From Agrypnia vestita (lineage: Eukaryota; Arthropoda; Insecta; Trichoptera; Phryganeidae): 64,000 nt of DNA. The stretch is taken from contig JADDOH010023653.1 in NCBI GenBank assembly GCA_016648135.1, forward strand, positions 248,001 through 312,000, given 5' to 3'. The position numbers and the translations under genes are program-made. Under the pieces are notes generated by a model, which saw nothing but the letters and a program-made list of their open reading frames with translations, did no database searches and had not been told where the DNA came from. Position 1 is the stretch's first letter. Each line of letters starts with the position of its first letter. Positions 20,116 to 31,313 of this stretch are shown in pieces.

Positions 20116-22130
20116 CAAAATTCGTATTTGCAAGTCAGTTATTTCATATTTTTTCTCTTAATATTGCAAATGATCCCTTCGAATACATTATTAACTTCAA
20201 AATTTATCACAAAAACATATTAAAATTTTAACACTATCTTGTATATATTTTCTCTTATATTATTACAACTCCTAAAAAACTTTGATAGACACCATGGCCA
20301 CAGATTTCTGTTTTATGACAGGTATTTTGTGTAAATATTTCAGTCAACACGTTTTATTTTTGTGTAACCATTTACCGAATAAAACGGTAGCCTTTTGAAA
20401 TTTTACCATACGCAACTTATGGGACACATTTAAATATAACATATTAGATCAGAATATTTTGATTCAGACGTCTTGACATTTTGAGTTTCTTAATTCTTTT
20501 GATGGGGAACAAAATTTTACTGAATATCCAAAATAGCTACTTTAGTTGAATAACGTAATAAATTTTAGATAGTCGTTAAAATAAATGGACTATTATTTCC
20601 TCTATATAAGAGTACTTATTGTTGTAGGTTTAGGTTTTTCATGTATTTTAACGATCATCGTGTCAATGCCACAGCCATAAATTATATAGTTTATTTAATT
20701 CATCGTTATACCTACTATTTTTTTATATTTAGAAAACCTGATTAGTAGATTTTTATTTATCAGTATCTTGTTCGAACAGTTTTGTTAATGAATAGAGCCA
20801 AAACTTAGTGACAAAATCAAATTCAGTGATGAAATAACCAGAAGAATTCTTCAGTTAACTATTTTGGAATACGAAAATATATCATGTCCATCTAAATGTT
20901 AAAAACTCCTTTGGAAGATCGATCTGATTTTTGAAAATTTTGGGTCGCCAGTAGAACCAAAGATTTTGTGAGCTTTGTGATAAGTCTTATTTTGTTTAAA
21001 TAATTAAAATCCCACCACTTCGATTGGCTGGGAATGTGACATGACATCAGATGCTCGGGTATAGTAGAAACGTATGGGTGGAACGTGGATAAGGTTAATA
21101 GAAAAAGATGTTTATGTAAGAAATTCATGCATTAGAATATTCAGTAATAAAAATCTTATACTTCAATTAGTAAAAATTAAAGTTATATTTATGCAATAAA
21201 TAATATAAAATATATATAATAAAATAAATTATAATAAAACAGCACGCTATTTTATTTACACATATCACTCAACTTGGGGTTCGCTCTTTTTAAAATGAAT
21301 CTGAGTTCATGTCTCTTTATTGGTTACATATGAGCACAATAAAATTCTGGGAATCCGAGCACACTGGTTTGAAAAAGTTTCATAAAAATGGATCGCACAA
21401 GCCCTGCTCAATATACCTACATATATTTTCTGACACGAAAAGGATTTTAAGCTTCGAAATGTGTTTTTTGAATATTTCACGCTGGTCACATATTAATCAT
21501 ATAACGTATTTTATTTTATGTAATATTCGCTGTATCATGCACTTCTGGTATGGGACTAGAAAAAAGTTGTGATATTATGCGGTACTTGTCGATTTGTAAT
21601 TTTATATCGTCATGCATCATACTACATTCTCTATTTTTGCTAGTATAATTTACATAAAAACATATTTACTGTTTTTGAGGCAACATTGTAGAACTTTGTA
21701 ATCACGTGGATGAAAGTAAAACACTTACTTTTTATTGTTTTCGTTTAGTATACTTCAGAAGCCTTTCGCCTTATGATGGCATTATCAATCTGATAATTTA
21801 ACTCGACAACTTGCATATGAATGATATTCTATAGTAAAAGATAGCTTTTTAATAATATGCATGAAACGAGTTATTAAAATTAATTGAGTTTAAGTACTAT
21901 ATTAAAAATGCACTCGTAAAGCGAAACGCGTGTCAAGTATTATAAATTATAAATTTATGGAGTACAATATTTAATCATACATGTGTGTATAAAGAAATTT
22001 AAATAACAAAAATATTGAAATGTATTTTTTTTGTAATTTGCTTGTCAAAGATTTACTTATTGGCAGATAAAAGTGAAAACAAAAGTGAATATAGAAAAAC
22101 TTGATTCAAATATTTTTTAATCAAAAAGTT
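20116..22130. other. AT-rich, no firm feature
   Basis: Several short open frames on both strands (for example 21,309-21,572) lack any motif. No repeat termini were recognised. Confidence 0.35.
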
Positions 22131-22480
22131 TGATATAACGTTAAGGTCCCGGCTATAAAACTTCCTATTGGCCATGCAAATGGCGAGATGTGCTTCGCTT
22201 CGACCTTGGTTTTTCGTAAATATGTTGGAAAGGGATTGGGAAGATATTTTTCTCCCTTTCTGACTCTCTCAGGGATTGGGAGATGAGGGTGCGAAAAAAG
22301 TTTTACCCCCGAGAAAGTTATATGGCGTCGTTACACTACGCGTAATGACTACGAGAGGAGAGACGACATCTTGATAACCGTGGCTTAGCTGGAATCCAAT
22401 ACTCTATTTCCTATACACGCGCTCTCCCACCAAACTTGTCGAGATCTGTCCAGTCTAGCACCATCTCGTCGCTACAATTT
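22131..22480. other. GC-balanced block before minisatellite
   Basis: This stretch has markedly higher GC than its flanks, with two GGGATTGGGA words, and no recognisable coding potential. It may be part of an unclassified repeat or a regulatory region. Confidence 0.25.
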
Positions 22481-22589
22481 AGTCAGAAAAATACTGAATT
22501 ATAATTTAGCAAATGCTTGGATTGTGTGTAAATTGGTGTGCAAGTGTTTTTCAAAGCAAGCCAAAATTTTAATTCACTTTTACTTGATA

Positions 22590-22738
22590 AACGAGGAACG
22601 AGGAACGAGGAACGAGGAACGAGGAACGAGGAACGAGGAACGAGGAACGAGGAACGAGGAACGAGGAACGAGGAACGAGGAACGAGGAACGAGGAACGAG
22701 GAACGAGGAACGAGGAACGAGGAACGAGGAACGAGGAA
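22590..22738 (+). repeat. perfect 7-bp minisatellite (ACGAGGA)n, ~21 copies
   Basis: 149 bp of an exact heptamer with no substitution over about 21 units. Because 7 is not a multiple of 3 and the unit has no stop in any frame, both strands are open in all frames, which produces several spurious open frames (ERGTRNE- and FLVPRSS-type repeats). Such purity indicates a young, probably length-variable array. Confidence 0.95.
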
Positions 22739-23157
22739 TAAAGGCGAATGAGTACATTCAAGAGCTGGTGGAGGAACGTTGAGACAATTATAATTCAAAA
22801 CCAAATTTCCGAAAAATCCTCAAAAGGAGGCAAAAGCAAGTGTCATTGGACAGATTCTTGCCGCACAAAAAGAAAAACATTTCAGTGAACAAATAGATAG
22901 TAGGATTCTGTTAGTGATAGTGAAAATTTTCCTATACAATACGAAATTTCAAAAATATAAATAAATCATAAAAATATAAAAATATATATATTCATAATAA
23001 TTTTTATATATTTACATATTCTTGGATTGTGAGATGAGTTTGAATTATTTCTTATGGAGAAATTTGCTTTGATATACATGTTATTTGGATTACAAACACG
23101 TTTGCGGAAAGAATTTTTCTCACTATCCAAGGGTTTACCACTTTTATTATTATTATT

Positions 23158-23391
23158 TTAATTAAAACTGATTATCTTACATGTGAAAGTACACTGAAAC
23201 ACGTGCGTTGAATTAATAAAGTTGTTCATACAATAACACATTTTGCAAGAAGTTCCACATGTTACGGGGCATCTAATATGGGCGTGGCTCTGATAGTGAG
23301 GGTGAGATGAAATGACCAGGCTATGAGACTGCCAGGGACATTTACAATGAATTCGTACTGACTGCTGGTCCTCGTCTTCAATACTTTTTAT
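23158..23391 (-). CDS. cysteine-rich terminal exon, 77 codons
   Basis: On the minus strand a TTTTCACATTTTAG acceptor is followed by 77 open codons and a TAA. The product begins IKSIEDEDQQSVRIHCKCPW and continues through HIRCPVTCGTSCKMCYC and VFQCTFTCK to the end, giving nine cysteines in the last ~62 residues. No methionine start is near the acceptor, so this is the last exon (entered in phase 0) of a gene whose other exons lie at higher coordinates or outside the window. AATAAA occurs just after the stop (around 23,144-23,149). Spaced cysteines with HCKCP suggest a secreted disulphide-rich domain. There is a faint resemblance to Argos/giant-lens-like cysteine modules, too weak to name it. 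The strand shows no stop or frameshift although the surroundings are riddled with them. Confidence 0.5.
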   Translation of the reverse strand: MKSIEDEDQQSVRIHCKCPWQSHSLVISSHPHYQSHAHIRCPVTCGTSCKMCYCMNNFINSTHVFQCTFTCKIISFN

Positions 23392-23561
23392 CTAAAATGT
23401 GAAAATATACTAGTTTGTATATACTCTTAGATTCAACTGATAATAATTTGAATTGGGTATATTATATATTATAGATATATATATATATATATATGATATA
23501 TGTATTAAGAGAAATTAAGAGAAATACACAAATATCAAATAATTAAACTGAAAAATTAAAT

Positions 23562-23633
23562 GCTGGAACCTGGATTCGAACCACGGACCTCTGTCTTACG
23601 TGGACACCGTGTTACCAATTTCACTATCCCAGC
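23562..23633 (-). repeat. tRNA-shaped SINE head or tRNA pseudogene
   Basis: The 72-nt minus-strand segment from GCTGGGA to TTCCAGC has exact tRNA proportions: a 7-bp acceptor stem (one G-U), a 3-bp D stem with GG in its loop, an anticodon arm 27-43, a 5-nt variable loop and a T arm with TTCGAAT loop. The B box GGTTCGAATCC is perfect. It fails as a functional tRNA because position 33 is A instead of T and there is one mismatch each in the anticodon and T stems; the nominal anticodon is CGT. An AT-rich body and a TA microsatellite (23,465-23,500) follow, so it is most likely the head of another SINE family. Confidence 0.6.
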
Positions 23634-24425
23634 TACTAAATCAATAATTTTTAGCACCAATCAGGATTTTTAATTCACTTTTGTTCTGGCTCTTGCCCTA
23701 AACGGTCGGGTTTACTCGTCCAGTTTTGGGCAGGACTCTAAGAGGCCCTTGAAAATGATCAGTGTTACCTGTTCGAAACGTCGGGAGTTTAAAAGTCCTT
23801 TTCAGGACTATTTGACGCGGGTTCCCCCAGAAAATAATTCGTCAAATATATATATATATGTATATGTGTGTGTGTGTATATTTTGGGTATATATTTTGCT
23901 ATTTTTTTAGAAGTTGTGAATTGGGTATGTTATTTTATTGTGCCTTCTTTTCAATATAAAGTATATTTTACTTTATTTCAATTTTCTTTTTTAATTCTTC
24001 AACATTCACATTAAAAATTTTTATTTATTTCAATATATTTATTTAATTATTTATCACTTTTTAATCTGTTACTTCACGCTTGAGCTTGATTTTGGAATGA
24101 TTCTATAAGAAGCATCAAAAAGGAGTCAATTAAAATCAAAGCAAATATTTAAAAATTCACAGTTTTTTTTTGCATTACATTCGCTATAATTCTGTATAAA
24201 AAAAATATATCTAAAGGGCTACCTTCAGCCAAAATTTTTGGAGGCCAAGTCCCAGATTTCATCGTATCCGTACGTTTATTATTATTATATATTGTTCATA
24301 AGTTGTTTCATGAGAATTTTTGTGTTTGCATTTGTAAAATAAAAGAATAGCGGTATAAAAGAAATTTTTTTTTTGGCTATTCGTTCATCTTTCGACTTCA
24401 CACCGACAAACCTTTTCTTTTTTCG
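23634..24425. other. mixed, one Penelope-like terminal phrase
   Basis: Around 23,735-23,830 the wording 'tctaagaggcccttgaaa ... ctgttcgaaacgtcggg' resembles a degraded hammerhead-type Penelope terminal repeat, with an internal inverted echo (aggactctaa and aaaagtccttttcagg). The rest is AT-rich with (TG)n near 23,865. Confidence 0.25.
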
Positions 24426-24489
24426 CTAAAATATTCTGTCTATAAATTTGTTGAGTCGGCACATACATTGGAAAATTCTGAATAGGTTT

Positions 24490-25104
24490 GTTACTTTTGA
24501 TAAAAAGTGGATCCTATATGATAATTGAAAACGTTCGTCGCAATGGTTGGACCCAGGGGAGGGAGCAAAACAATGTCTCAACGCAAATTGACTCAAAATA
24601 AACTGCTTATGATTATATGGTGGACCTGTGCCGGAACTTCTTGAATCTGGCACAAAAATAACTACAGAGATAGGTTATCAAGAATTGAAAACTATGATGG
24701 ATACGCTCGCTATCAAACAACCGAGACTTGTCAATTACTCTATCCCACTACTTTACCGCGACAACGCTCATCCACACACTGCCCAACGGACCATCTTAAT
24801 TTTACTGAAGCTTTGACTATAAAATTTCCGTCACACACCTTATTTGCCAGACTTTGCATCTAATAATTTCCATTTATTTAGGAATTCGGATAACTTTATA
24901 CGAGGGAAAAATTTCAACTCCGATGAGGCGGTAAAAAATGCTTTTAAAGAATTCATCGATTCCCGTCCCCAGGATTTCTATTGAAAAGACTTCAATGAAC
25001 TTTCATTAAAATGGCCAATACTTTGATAAATTAAATATATACTTTTTATAAAAAAAAAATGAATTTTTGTATACAAAACAGCAATTTCATATTTAATGTA
25101 CGAA
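24490..25104 (+). pseudogene. dead mariner transposase with 3' terminal repeat
   Basis: Several frames give the catalytic core of a mariner transposase: KKWILYDN and QWLDP (near 24,500-24,560), a KLTQNKLLMI-like WW region, then TKITTEIGYQELKTMMDTLA, PRLVNYSIPLL and DNAHPHTAQRTILILL (24,640-24,815, one frame). Next come a broken YLPDFASNNFHLF-like region, GKNFNSDEAVKNAFKEFIDS, RPQDFY and LSLKWPIL. DNAHPHTA corresponds to the second catalytic Asp block of the DDD triad. Stops and frameshifts make it inactive. Positions 25,074-25,104 match, inverted and with six mismatches, the 5' terminal repeat of the mariner at 63,546, so both belong to one family. The 5' half is missing or unrecognisable. 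Confidence 0.8.
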
Positions 25105-27095
25105 TGTATTATACTACACATTATGACGTGAGGTTCTGATGCTTCCATCAGAACTCCTCGTCACCACCAGTTTTGCTCAGTCGGAGAAGAATTGACTCAC
25201 CTTACTTCTACATTTCAAACTCAGGGTACCTGGTGTCGTGTACGCTGCACTTCAGCTGTCTCTCATTTTAACATATTTAAAGTTGCAACAGTTCAATGAC
25301 AAGGGTTATACAACGAAACATTATTTAGTTAACATGTGAATTTATTCAAATAAATTTAATCAAAAATTAATGGTGCCACAGAAGGTGACAATTTTCCATA
25401 AAATATTTTTGTGAATTTTGCACATCGAAATCTTTTTTTTACAATAAATAGAGTTGAATAATTTAATTTACCGCGCCTCGACATCAGCGCTAGCGGCCGC
25501 ATTAAACAAGGATGGAAAAGACAATCGAAACAAAATTTTTTTTATACTACTAGCGGTGACGGCAGCGCTGGTGTCGGAAACGCCGGCAATCACATTCTGT
25601 AGATTCAATTAACATCAGGTCAAAATTTCTATATCAGATTCAAAAACAATGAATCTACAATAGGCTGTGCGAATACAATGGTTGGTGACATCGATTTCAG
25701 ATAACATGTCACAATTTCTGGCACAAACACCGCTTCCGCATATAGTTAGCAATGTTCGTTTAAAAACGGTACGACCACTGATGCACTTGTTCTATTATTT
25801 TTTACGGAGCCAGATAACTCCCAGCTCGCTCCAGGCGTGACGTGAAGTTGATGATTAAAAAATTTGGAATACCAGGCATGTCGTGGTCTTCATTTTACTG
25901 GCCTTGCATCTGAAGCAGGATTGCTCCCTTATGGGTCCAGAGAACAACCCCGCCCCGAGGCTTTGGGCTGCCGATGCAGATGACTTCCGGAACATCATCT
26001 CTGCAGCTGCCCCCCAGGCGTTGCAAGGGATGCACCTTTCACTCCACGCCGCGTCACCTGGCCATGGCGCGAAACGCTGGCGTGGAAGGACCCTCTGTAC
26101 GAAAGACATTATTACAATCATGTAATTTCACAAGTTATCTTTATGTCATTTCAAATTGCGTCTCTCGGAATGAGCTTATCTCTTAACACGAGGGTTTACA
26201 GAAAGGCTCACATCTTGCGTGCCGAAGTGTCACATTTCGAATGCGCCATTTTGAAACACCGTCCCCGACGTTCGCGACCGCCGTGAAACTATCTGCAGTA
26301 TACCAAAGACATTTATCTTTTCCCATAGAGCATTCGCGGTATCTACGCGGATTAAAATCACTTTTGGTGCAGATATTTGGTGCGGGGATCGATAAATTCA
26401 TTGCTTTTAGATGTTTCGCGTAGAGGTGTGATGAACAGAGGTAGCTACGTCACAACATATTATTGACTAAAATTGAATCCATTACCGGTAGATTGCTCTA
26501 AACATCGAGTCTGTATGAATAAAATGTCCTAATATTCTAGCTACGGCAACCCTCAGATAGATAAACAGTTAGAAATCTGTAGACTGCATATATGAATGCA
26601 ATACGAATGTATGAAATTAACGGAAGAAAGTTCTTATTCATCTTTCTCCCCTCTCAGTTCAATTTTTTTCTTATTAAATTTTTTTGATAAATGTACTAAC
26701 TGAAGAGCGGCTGTATTCAATATAATATAATTAATACACATTTATATTACCGCTTACCCACTTTAAAAAGAGAATTTATTTCACGTGTTTTAAAATGGGG
26801 GGCATTGTCATATATGTATATATCTATTGTTAATGTAATCATTAGTGTAAGACATTAGATTAAATAAGTACGATATAGACAAAGAAACATTAGATTAAGT
26901 TATAAAAATAAAGACATTAAAATAAGTTAGTAAGATATAAACAATACAAGAAGACAAAAATGTACGATATTAAATTAAGTAAATAAGATATAAACAAGGA
27001 AACGTTATACATATTAAGTTATAAAAATAAAAAATTAAGAAGGTATTGTAATAACATTTAAAATTATGTATATACTAATAGTTTTTGGTAAGATT
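25105..27095. other. mixed composition, no recognisable gene
   Basis: GC-rich islands at 25,470-25,600, 25,880-26,120 and 26,210-26,360 carry 70-90-codon open frames on both strands (25,855-26,125) without a recognisable motif. The remainder is AT-rich, with repeated 'gttataaaaataaagacatta'-like wording at 26,870-27,050. Confidence 0.3.
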
Positions 27096-27099
27096 TCTT

Positions 27100-27410
27100 T
27101 CATTGCGTTATTGTGATTGTTTTTTGTAGAAGTTTTTTCAATTTAGTTTTGAAATTTCTATAATTTTTTTCCGTTTTCATTTCATTGGGAAGAGCATTAA
27201 ATAATGATACTCCTTGATAAGAGAAATGGTATTGGGCTGTGCTAGTATTACATTTAGGCATCAAAATATTTCCAGTTGATCTCGGTCTATTACTAAAACA
27301 TCCAAATGTACTATTATTGAAATACATTTTGTGAATTTGAAGTATCGCAAATTTTTGATAGATTTGATTTAGGACGTTGAAATGTTGAAAAGTTCCCTTG
27401 TTGGGAATAT
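27100..27410 (-). pseudogene. LINE C-terminal fragment (CR1/Jockey-like)
   Basis: The last 60 codons on the minus strand read TAQYHFSYQGVSLFNALPNE, then MKTEKNYRNFKTKLKKLL and a stop. 'F-S-Y-x-G-x-x-L-x-N-x-L-P-x-E-x-K ... F-K-x-K-L-K' is the standard end of the reverse-transcriptase ORF in CR1/Jockey-group LINEs. Upstream codons (to about 27,410) fit the preceding region more loosely; the start of the 120-codon frame is probably fortuitous. It is a 5'-truncated copy. Confidence 0.6.
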
Positions 27411-28238
27411 TGAGGGTTTCCTCAAAATCACTCCACCATCCAAAGTCCAAAATCAAAAACACACCAAAAAATTAATGAATGTACGAGTACATCTTTTATT
27501 AATATTAATCGAATAAAAACAAATATCTGTAAGTATATTTATATACGTATTTGTATGTTCGGTGTGCTTAATAAATCTTAAATTGTTACTCTAGAAAATG
27601 TCGAGAATTAAATCTCCACAGTCAGACTATTTCACGACCTCATGTAAACTAACTACATCTCCAATTCTAATCCGTCAACCAGAAAAATAGTCCAACTTAG
27701 TTTACTTTCACTTTGGATTGGGGAGTAGCTTTCACCTCTCGTTTATCAAAGTTGCGATGGTAATTTCTCAGCGCGATAGGAAAAGCTGAAGCAAAATATA
27801 AAATCACAAGTACTTGTAATGTTATTGGACTTTTTCATTATAACGTTGGATTATTACTGTATATAATATGGTGTATACTAGTATAAAATAATGTATATAA
27901 GCGGTGGATTATTACTGTAATATTAAGTTACATATTTTATTTAATTTGTGAGGCCAAATCTATCAATTATCTTCTTCAAATACAGCAAAATTATTTTGTG
28001 GTGACACAATTATAATTTATATAAAATAACTTTTTAAACACCACTTATTTATTGAAATAAATTCAACATGTTTATAAAATCAAATTTATAAAAAAATTGG
28101 TGTTTACAAAGTTATTTTATATATTTTATGATCGATTATCTGGTTATAATGATAATCATGTTTATCGTTGCATTATGAATGTAAATAATTTATTTATAGA
28201 AAATTAACTCTTTAATTATTATTTAACTAATTAAAAAA
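27411..28238. other. AT-rich, no firm feature
   Basis: No motif or repeat end found. Confidence 0.35.
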
Positions 28239-28852
28239 GTAACCCATAAAAACCAAGTTTTTACAACACTCCCTTTCTCATTTTCGGGTTTCGTGTCTAC
28301 CATATGCGTCAAAATCTCCATAAAACTTGTATGAAAAAAACATAAAAATTTGAAAAATCCAAAATTATACTATAATTATTATTATTTTTTAACGAAAATT
28401 TGAAAATCTTCTTTATCGTCGCCACGAGTCTGCTTGCAAAGTTTCAGCTCGATTGGATCACGGGAAAAGGGTTAAAAATCGATCCAAAGTTTTTTCGACG
28501 GCAAGCAAGCAAGCAGACTCCACGAGTTAATTAATATAAAGGGAGTAAAAACTCACCCATAAAAGCGAAGTTTTTACAATACTCTCTTTCTCATTTTCGG
28601 GTTTAGTGTCTTCCTTATGCGTCGGAATCTCCATACAATTTGTATGGAAAAAACATTTAAAATTTGAAAAATCCAAAATTATACTATAATTATTATTATT
28701 TCCTAACGAAAATTTGATAGATCTTCTTGTCCACGAGTCTACTTGCAAAGTTTCAGCTCAATTGGATCACGGGAAAAGGGTTAAAAATCGATCCCATCGA
28801 AAAGTTTTTTCGTCAAGGAAACAAGCAAGTAGACTCCACGAGTTAAAAGAAA
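28239..28852. repeat. tandem pair of ~314-bp units
   Basis: Two head-to-tail copies (about 28,239-28,550 and 28,553-28,852) share 'tctcattttcgggttt', 'aaatttgaaaaatccaaaat', 'gcaaagtttcagct', 'gatcacgggaaaagggtta' and 'agactccacgagttaa'. Identity is roughly 85% by eye. Phrases such as 'gcaaagtttcagctcgattgg' recall non-autonomous Helitron interiors, but no TC/CTAG ends are visible. The 73-codon open stretch on the minus strand here is not a gene. Confidence 0.7.
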
Positions 28853-29034
28853 GGAAGTAAAAATTAAAACATCGCAGTAAAAATATGAAAGTAATTTCTG
28901 TATATGTCTTATAAAAATTTTCCTGAGCAAACGAATATTATAGTCACCGTAAATTTATATTTTATCAATATTCCGTCTAAAACTCATAATTCATTAATCA
29001 ATATATTATAAATTTTTCATAGAGAATAATCTAT

Positions 29035-29150
29035 TTATATGGAAAAAAAAGGTATGGAAGTCTTTGGGGTTTATAGGGCTTACGACTTATCAGATGGCTG
29101 GCTTAATTGATCACTTTACATAATGTAACTTTCATGATTCCGTGATTAAT
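29035..29150 (+). repeat. dispersed repeat, copy 1
   Basis: It shares with 35,565-35,680 the phrases 'tatggaa(g/a)tctttgggg/ttttttggg', 'gcttacgac', 'tggctta' and 'gatcactttacataatg'. Only these two copies were noticed; the class is unknown. Confidence 0.45.
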
Positions 29151-29656
29151 CACCTGTGAGTTTTAAAACTTATTTTGACAAGAAAAGTAAGGTTTTCGAT
29201 TCGGAAATTAATATTTTTAATAATAAATTCAACAAAAGTCCAAAGAAATCCTTCTGTGTGATATAAATAGAAATTAGAATAACTAATTAAACGATCAAAA
29301 ATGTACACATAAATATAATTTTCAGCCATTCATATTACATTCGAATAAAATATTAATTTCGTAGTGTCTTTTGTATACTATTATCATTTACTGAATATAT
29401 TCTCTGTTATCAAAATGAGCATTTTTACGGTGGGGAAATTTCTGCATCATCTGAAATATGACTCTATTTGTTATGATACATGGTAGGGTTTTCACTCCTA
29501 CAATGGAAATATGTGTACCCCAGGGAGAATCAATATTTCTCCCTAATAGACTACTTACGGGATTGCAAAAGTTATGAATAATATATTCTTTACTCCTATC
29601 GCCAAAATACTATTTTGTATTTGTATTTTGTATTTTATTTTATTTAATATTGTGAA

Positions 29657-30029
29657 TTTTGAAGCGTATCTTCGGACCGGTTATAGAAAATGAACTTTGG
29701 CGCAGACGTTACAACAATGAGCTCAATACTCTGTTTAAGGAGCCAAACGTCACAAAATTTATAAAACTGGGAAGACTTCGGTGGCTTGGTCATATGGAGA
29801 AAATGTCCGAGCATCAAGCACCAAAGTCCCTGCTGAACTCAAGGCCAATAGGGCGAAGGAGCTTAGGAAGGCCAAAATTAAGATGGTGACAACATCCTCA
29901 AAGACGTCTCTGCCTTGGAACTTCGGAAATGGAGAGAGCTGGCACTAAACCGAGATAAGTGGAGGAAGATACTTGAGGAGACCAAGACCCACCAAGGGTT
30001 TTAGTGCCAAGAGTGATGATGATGATGAT
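29657..30029 (+). pseudogene. RTE-like LINE 3' end with (ATG)n tail
   Basis: The frame from 29,659 reads KRIFGPVIENELWRRRYNNEL, KLGRLRWLGHMEKMSEHQAP, GRRSLGRPKLRW and a stop. After a one-base frameshift it continues DNILKDVSALELRKWRELAL, DKWRKILEETKTHQGF and the true stop (30,002-30,004), then (GAT)n to 30,029. This C-terminal domain and trinucleotide tail match the minus-strand copy at 38,172-39,187. It is truncated on the 5' side and inactive. Confidence 0.75.
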
Positions 30030-30940
30030 CGCCAAAATAAATTGTTTTATGATATAATCCAAAACCATTTAAATGGGGCCATTAAAAACCATGACCTAAA
30101 ACGCTTTTAAATAGGTATATTTTTTTTTATTCATATATTCTTAAATAAGAACTTGATAGCATATTTCTGTACTGCAGGTTTATATTTTCACTTAACAATA
30201 AAATTGATTTAAATCTGTATATAGCCCTCAATATATACTTGTTAGAAATTATAAAAAACTGTCCCAAATTAGTAGCGCAGTGTGCAAATCTTCCATGTGA
30301 AACCAACTTAATCATGGTTTTCTTTTTTACAAGACAGTTACAATCCAAATAAAGATGATGTAGATGAATGAGTACAACATTTTTAGCTTATGCATATTTC
30401 AAATGCCTGAAGGCTTATTATTTTTCTACAATATTATGCAATTTACTAACGGTGTTCAATGCGTACCTAAAAATAATAATAATAATCCACATCATAGTAA
30501 AATGGACTACCCCAGGATGATGAATTCAGGTACCAATGTTTTAAACAAGATTTGTCATTTGTAGAACTTTAAAATGACTTAAATCGTACCATGTGCATCT
30601 TTTCTATCATAATAATATTCGAGCGGTTAAAGCTTTTTCTTAACACTGTAGCCATATCGATTAACCTGTCGTTGTATGAATAGAAAATGTTATCATTAAG
30701 AACTTTTGAGAACCACTGAAAAATTTCATTAAGCTTCTAGAAATATATTCTAGAATCGTATTTAATTTAAAAAGAACAACTTTTTATTTTAAATAACATT
30801 ATCATTCAAGAAAAACACGGAGATTCATGGATTGCATCATGTCGTGGAGAAGTAGTGGACTAGAGCAATTGACAAGTCTCGGTCGTTTTTAAAAAAAATT
30901 AAAGTATACCTTTTTATATAAGTCTCAATATCTCTTTGAC
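30030..30940. other. AT-rich, no firm feature
   Basis: Short open frames on both strands without motif. Confidence 0.35.
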
Positions 30941-31051
30941 AGTATATATATGTATATATATATATATATATTTTACACTTTTTTTTACATTTTGTTTTTA
31001 ATAAAAAAATTATTTTATTTATATTATATATCTATATATTAAAATTAATTT

Positions 31052-31313
31052 AATTTTAATTAAAGCTGATTTATAAAAAGAGGCTTCAAATGCACTATGA
31101 ACTAATTTCAGGAATATTAAGATGAAGGCGTTATATATTATAGTTATATAAAAACATTTTACATTTGAACTTTTAAGATGGTGACAACGTCCTGTTTTTT
31201 TTTGTTTTTGTTTTTTTATAACTATAATATATAACGCCTTCGTCTTAATATTCCTGAAATTAGTTCATTGTGCATTTGAAGCCTATTTATATAAATCAGT
31301 TTTAATTAAAATT
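31052..31313. mobile_element. fold-back element with ~100-bp arms
   Basis: The left arm (31,052-31,154) and right arm (31,214-31,313) are inverted copies. The shared string runs 'aattttaattaaa', 'tgatttata', 'aggcttcaaatgca', 'gaactaatttcaggaatatt', 'aagatgaaggcgttatatat' and 'tatagttataa'. The ~60-bp centre contains T-rich and 'gatggtgacaacgtcc' sequence. Arms are about 90% identical. There is no coding capacity. It is flanked by AT-rich DNA, so the target duplication is unclear (TTAA-like words on both sides). Confidence 0.7.

Noticed and set aside
21755..21945. 'cttatgatggc' and 'gcgaaacgcgtgtc' resembling a hammerhead or Penelope end
   Set aside because: The two parts are about 160 bp apart and the CTGATGA box is not intact.
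22483..22804. Several 60-92-codon frames encoding ERGTRNE- or FLVPRSS-type repeats
   Set aside because: They are translations of the perfect 7-bp minisatellite, which has no stop in any frame.
25855..26125. Overlapping 80-88-codon frames on both strands
   Set aside because: GC-rich block with frames open on both strands and no motif or splice context.
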